Position numbers and translations under genes: made by a program. From positions 1 through 9,528 of the forward strand of contig JAJTBK010000300.1 of NCBI GenBank assembly GCA_021286965.1: a DNA stretch of 9,528 nucleotides, written 5' to 3'. Shown one piece after another: positions 8,176 through 9,528 of this stretch; position 1 is the first letter of the stretch; the number at the start of each line of letters is the position of its first letter. Source of the stretch: Comamonadaceae bacterium. Lineage in GTDB: Bacteria > Pseudomonadota > Gammaproteobacteria > Burkholderiales > Burkholderiaceae_C. The notes beneath the pieces were generated by a model. That model ran no database searches. It saw only the letters and a list, made by a program, of their open reading frames with translations, and had not been told where the DNA came from.

Positions 8176-9298
8176 GGGGCGCGATTGTAGGTTCGCCGCC
8201 CCGGCGCTCGCGCCGCGACAGGCGCAGCAACAGCACCAGCAGCGTGGCATAGGGCCAGAGCCAGCCGAGCCACTGCGACAGGCCATAAAAGCGCACGAAG
8301 CGCCCCTGCTCCCACTGCTGCAGGGTTTGCGCAAAGTAAGCGCTGGTCGGCGCCTGGTTGAGCAGGCTCAGGTGCAGCGCCAGCGCCAGCAGCGCCAGCG
8401 CCGCGCAGGCGCGCGCCGGCAGCAGCAGCGCCGCCAGCAGCAGCGGCACGGCCAGCACCAGGCCCAGGCGCACGGGCAGGCCGCCGAGCCATTCCCAGGC
8501 ATGTTGCGGCCCCCAGGCCAGGGCCGAGGACAGCGCCGTCAGCGCCACCCCGAGCACCAGCATCACGAGCGCAAAGCGCACACGCTGCCAGCGCCGCGCA
8601 ATCACGCTATACCCGAGCAGCCCCGGCACCAGCAGGCCCAGCAGCACGCACAGCACCTCGGTGCTGCGCGCCAGCGGCTCCAGGGGTGCGCCGCCCAGCG
8701 GCAGCCAGTCGAGAAACGGCGTGCCATCGAGCGCCTCGGCGGCCGCGGCCTCCAGGCGCTCCTGCACCTGGCCCAGGCCAAAGGGCAGTGCCGCCGGAAA
8801 CAGCAGCGCCGGCGGCCACAGCGCCAGCAGCACCAGTGCACCATGGGCCTGCGGCACGAACCAGCGCGCCCGAAAGCGCGCCCAATGGTCGATGGCGCCA
8901 GCACGTTCGAGCAACGCCGCCAACAGGGCGCCCAGCAGGCTGCCACCGCTGTTGAGCAGCCAGTCGAGGTTGGAGGCGACGCGCTGCGGCAGGTAGATCT
9001 GCAAGCACTCCATGCCCAGCGACAGCAGCGCGCCGGCCAGCGCCGCCAGCGCCCAGGCGGCACGCGGCCAGCCCGAGCGCATCAGCGCCAGCGCCAGCAA
9101 AAAACCCAGCGGCGCATAGCCGGCCCAGTTGGCATTGACGTCGAACCAGGTCCAGTACGGCGGCGGAACCGGGGCGACAAAAAATTCCCAGGGGGAAATG
9201 CCCTGCGCCCGCCAGCCACTGAACGGGAACAGGCTGGCAAAGACGATCAGCGCGGCATAACTGAGCGCCAGCGGCCAGGCGATAGTTTTGTGCGCCAC
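8168..9298 (-). CDS. VanZ-domain polytopic membrane protein
   Basis: The protein has 376 residues from the GTG at 9298, and about ten hydrophobic segments can be counted (roughly 8-25, 58-73, 80-98, 115-131, 152-171, 213-232, 242-261, 273-293, 297-313, 341-360). The N-terminal third carries the VanZ-like signature around residues 97-123: Glu97, Gln100, Pro104, Arg106, Asp112, Asn116 and Gly119. Simple VanZ proteins are much shorter, so about 230 residues with six further membrane segments are an extension whose role I do not recognise. VanZ itself gives low-level teicoplanin resistance in enterococci, but most VanZ-domain proteins are unassigned, and resistance should not be inferred. The start is set by the neighbouring stop: the GTG lies 14 nt after the HemJ-like stop and follows GGGA. 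No ATG is available in frame near it. Confidence 0.85.
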   Translation of the reverse strand: MAHKTIAWPLALSYAALIVFASLFPFSGWRAQGISPWEFFVAPVPPPYWTWFDVNANWAGYAPLGFLLALALMRSGWPRAAWALAALAGALLSLGMECLQIYLPQRVASNLDWLLNSGGSLLGALLAALLERAGAIDHWARFRARWFVPQAHGALVLLALWPPALLFPAALPFGLGQVQERLEAAAAEALDGTPFLDWLPLGGAPLEPLARSTEVLCVLLGLLVPGLLGYSVIARRWQRVRFALVMLVLGVALTALSSALAWGPQHAWEWLGGLPVRLGLVLAVPLLLAALLLPARACAALALLALALHLSLLNQAPTSAYFAQTLQQWEQGRFVRFYGLSQWLGWLWPYATLLVLLLRLSRRERRGGEPTIAPHD

Positions 9299-9312
9299 GC
9301 CGCCATCCCGGT

Positions 9313-9528
9313 TTAAAACGGCTTGAGCACCACCAGCAGCACGGCGGCCACCAGCAGCAGCACCGGGATTTCGTTGAACCAGCGAAACCACACATGGCTG
9401 CACTGGCAGGCGTTCGCCGCCAACTGGCGCAACAGGCGCACGCAGCAGGCGTGGTAGGCCACGACCAGCAGCACCACCGCCAGCTTGGCGTGCAGCCAGC
9501 CGTTGCCCGGGCCACGCCCGATGCCGTA
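9313..9528 (-). CDS. hemJ: CopD/HemJ-family membrane protein, probable protoporphyrinogen IX oxidase (partial, N-terminus outside window)
   Basis: The last 71 codons of a membrane protein run from the window edge to TAA at 9313. The end of HemJ (UPF0093) is recognisable: NGWLHAKLAVVLLVVAYH, then a Cys/Arg-rich link, then WFRWFNEIPVLLLVAAVLLV and the terminal VLKPF. Two membrane segments are visible. HemJ proteins oxidise protoporphyrinogen IX to protoporphyrin IX, the step before ferrochelatase, in bacteria lacking HemG or HemY. Genome pipelines often call betaproteobacterial members just CopD family protein, and the N-terminal His and other active-site residues lie outside the window, so the enzymatic role is family-based. 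The VanZ gene begins 14 nt downstream, suggesting cotranscription. Confidence 0.78.
   Translation of the reverse strand, partial: YGIGRGPGNGWLHAKLAVVLLVVAYHACCVRLLRQLAANACQCSHVWFRWFNEIPVLLLVAAVLLVVLKPF

Noticed and set aside
8168..9298. Glycopeptide resistance determinant because of the VanZ domain
   Set aside because: No vanHAX or vanRS genes are nearby, the organism is Gram-negative, and most VanZ-domain proteins have no link to resistance.
8003..9316. A 437-codon Gln/Arg-rich plus-strand frame opposite the VanZ gene
   Set aside because: Gln/Arg richness comes from reading Leu/Ala-rich membrane codons backwards; there is no recognisable domain or family signature.
8607..9515. A 302-codon minus-strand frame overlapping VanZ and HemJ-like genes
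   Set aside because: It is out of frame with both recognisable proteins and is Ala/Gly/Trp/Cys-rich filler.

Overview
The window is a housekeeping region of a high-GC betaproteobacterium, most likely Burkholderiales and probably Comamonadaceae (Acidovorax-like). This rests on the betaproteobacterial forms of S12, S7, EF-G, EF-Tu and SecE, the tuf-trpT-secE-nusG order, and two short palindromic repeats of a kind I recall as common in that family. Every gene I can support lies on the minus strand, so transcription runs from high to low coordinates.

In order of transcription: (1) 9528-7124 is a compact envelope/redox cluster. It holds the C-terminal end of a HemJ/CopD-family membrane protein, a VanZ-domain membrane protein, a thioredoxin-like [2Fe-2S] ferredoxin (overlapping the VanZ stop by 8 nt) and a small alpha/beta hydrolase. 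(2) 7099-5927 is a PBP5-type D-alanyl-D-alanine carboxypeptidase. (3) 5926-5783 is a 144-nt spacer with a 14-bp hairpin, two 7-2-7 inverted repeats and a direct repeat; it should contain the str operon promoter. (4) 5782-2568 is the str operon: rpsL, rpsG, fusA. (5) 2567-2285 is a 283-nt spacer with a pair of near-identical hairpin repeats, a dispersed palindromic repeat and a tuf leader that can fold in two mutually exclusive ways. (6) 2284-1 is tuf, tRNA-Trp(CCA), secE and the first 177 codons of nusG.

Functionally, the right-to-centre part handles envelope and redox tasks (heme oxidation, peptidoglycan trimming, unknown membrane function). The centre-to-left part makes the ribosome decoding-site proteins, both elongation GTPases, the tryptophan tRNA, a translocon subunit and a transcription elongation factor.

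I found no mobile element, CRISPR array, phage gene or defence system, and no evidence of an undescribed protein system. The points worth a second look are structural. The str genes are joined directly to the tuf-trpT-secE-nusG block through a single tuf. Several intercistronic hairpins vary only in ways that keep G-U pairing in the minus-strand RNA, which points to function as RNA rather than as DNA. No gene-free stretch exceeds 300 nt.
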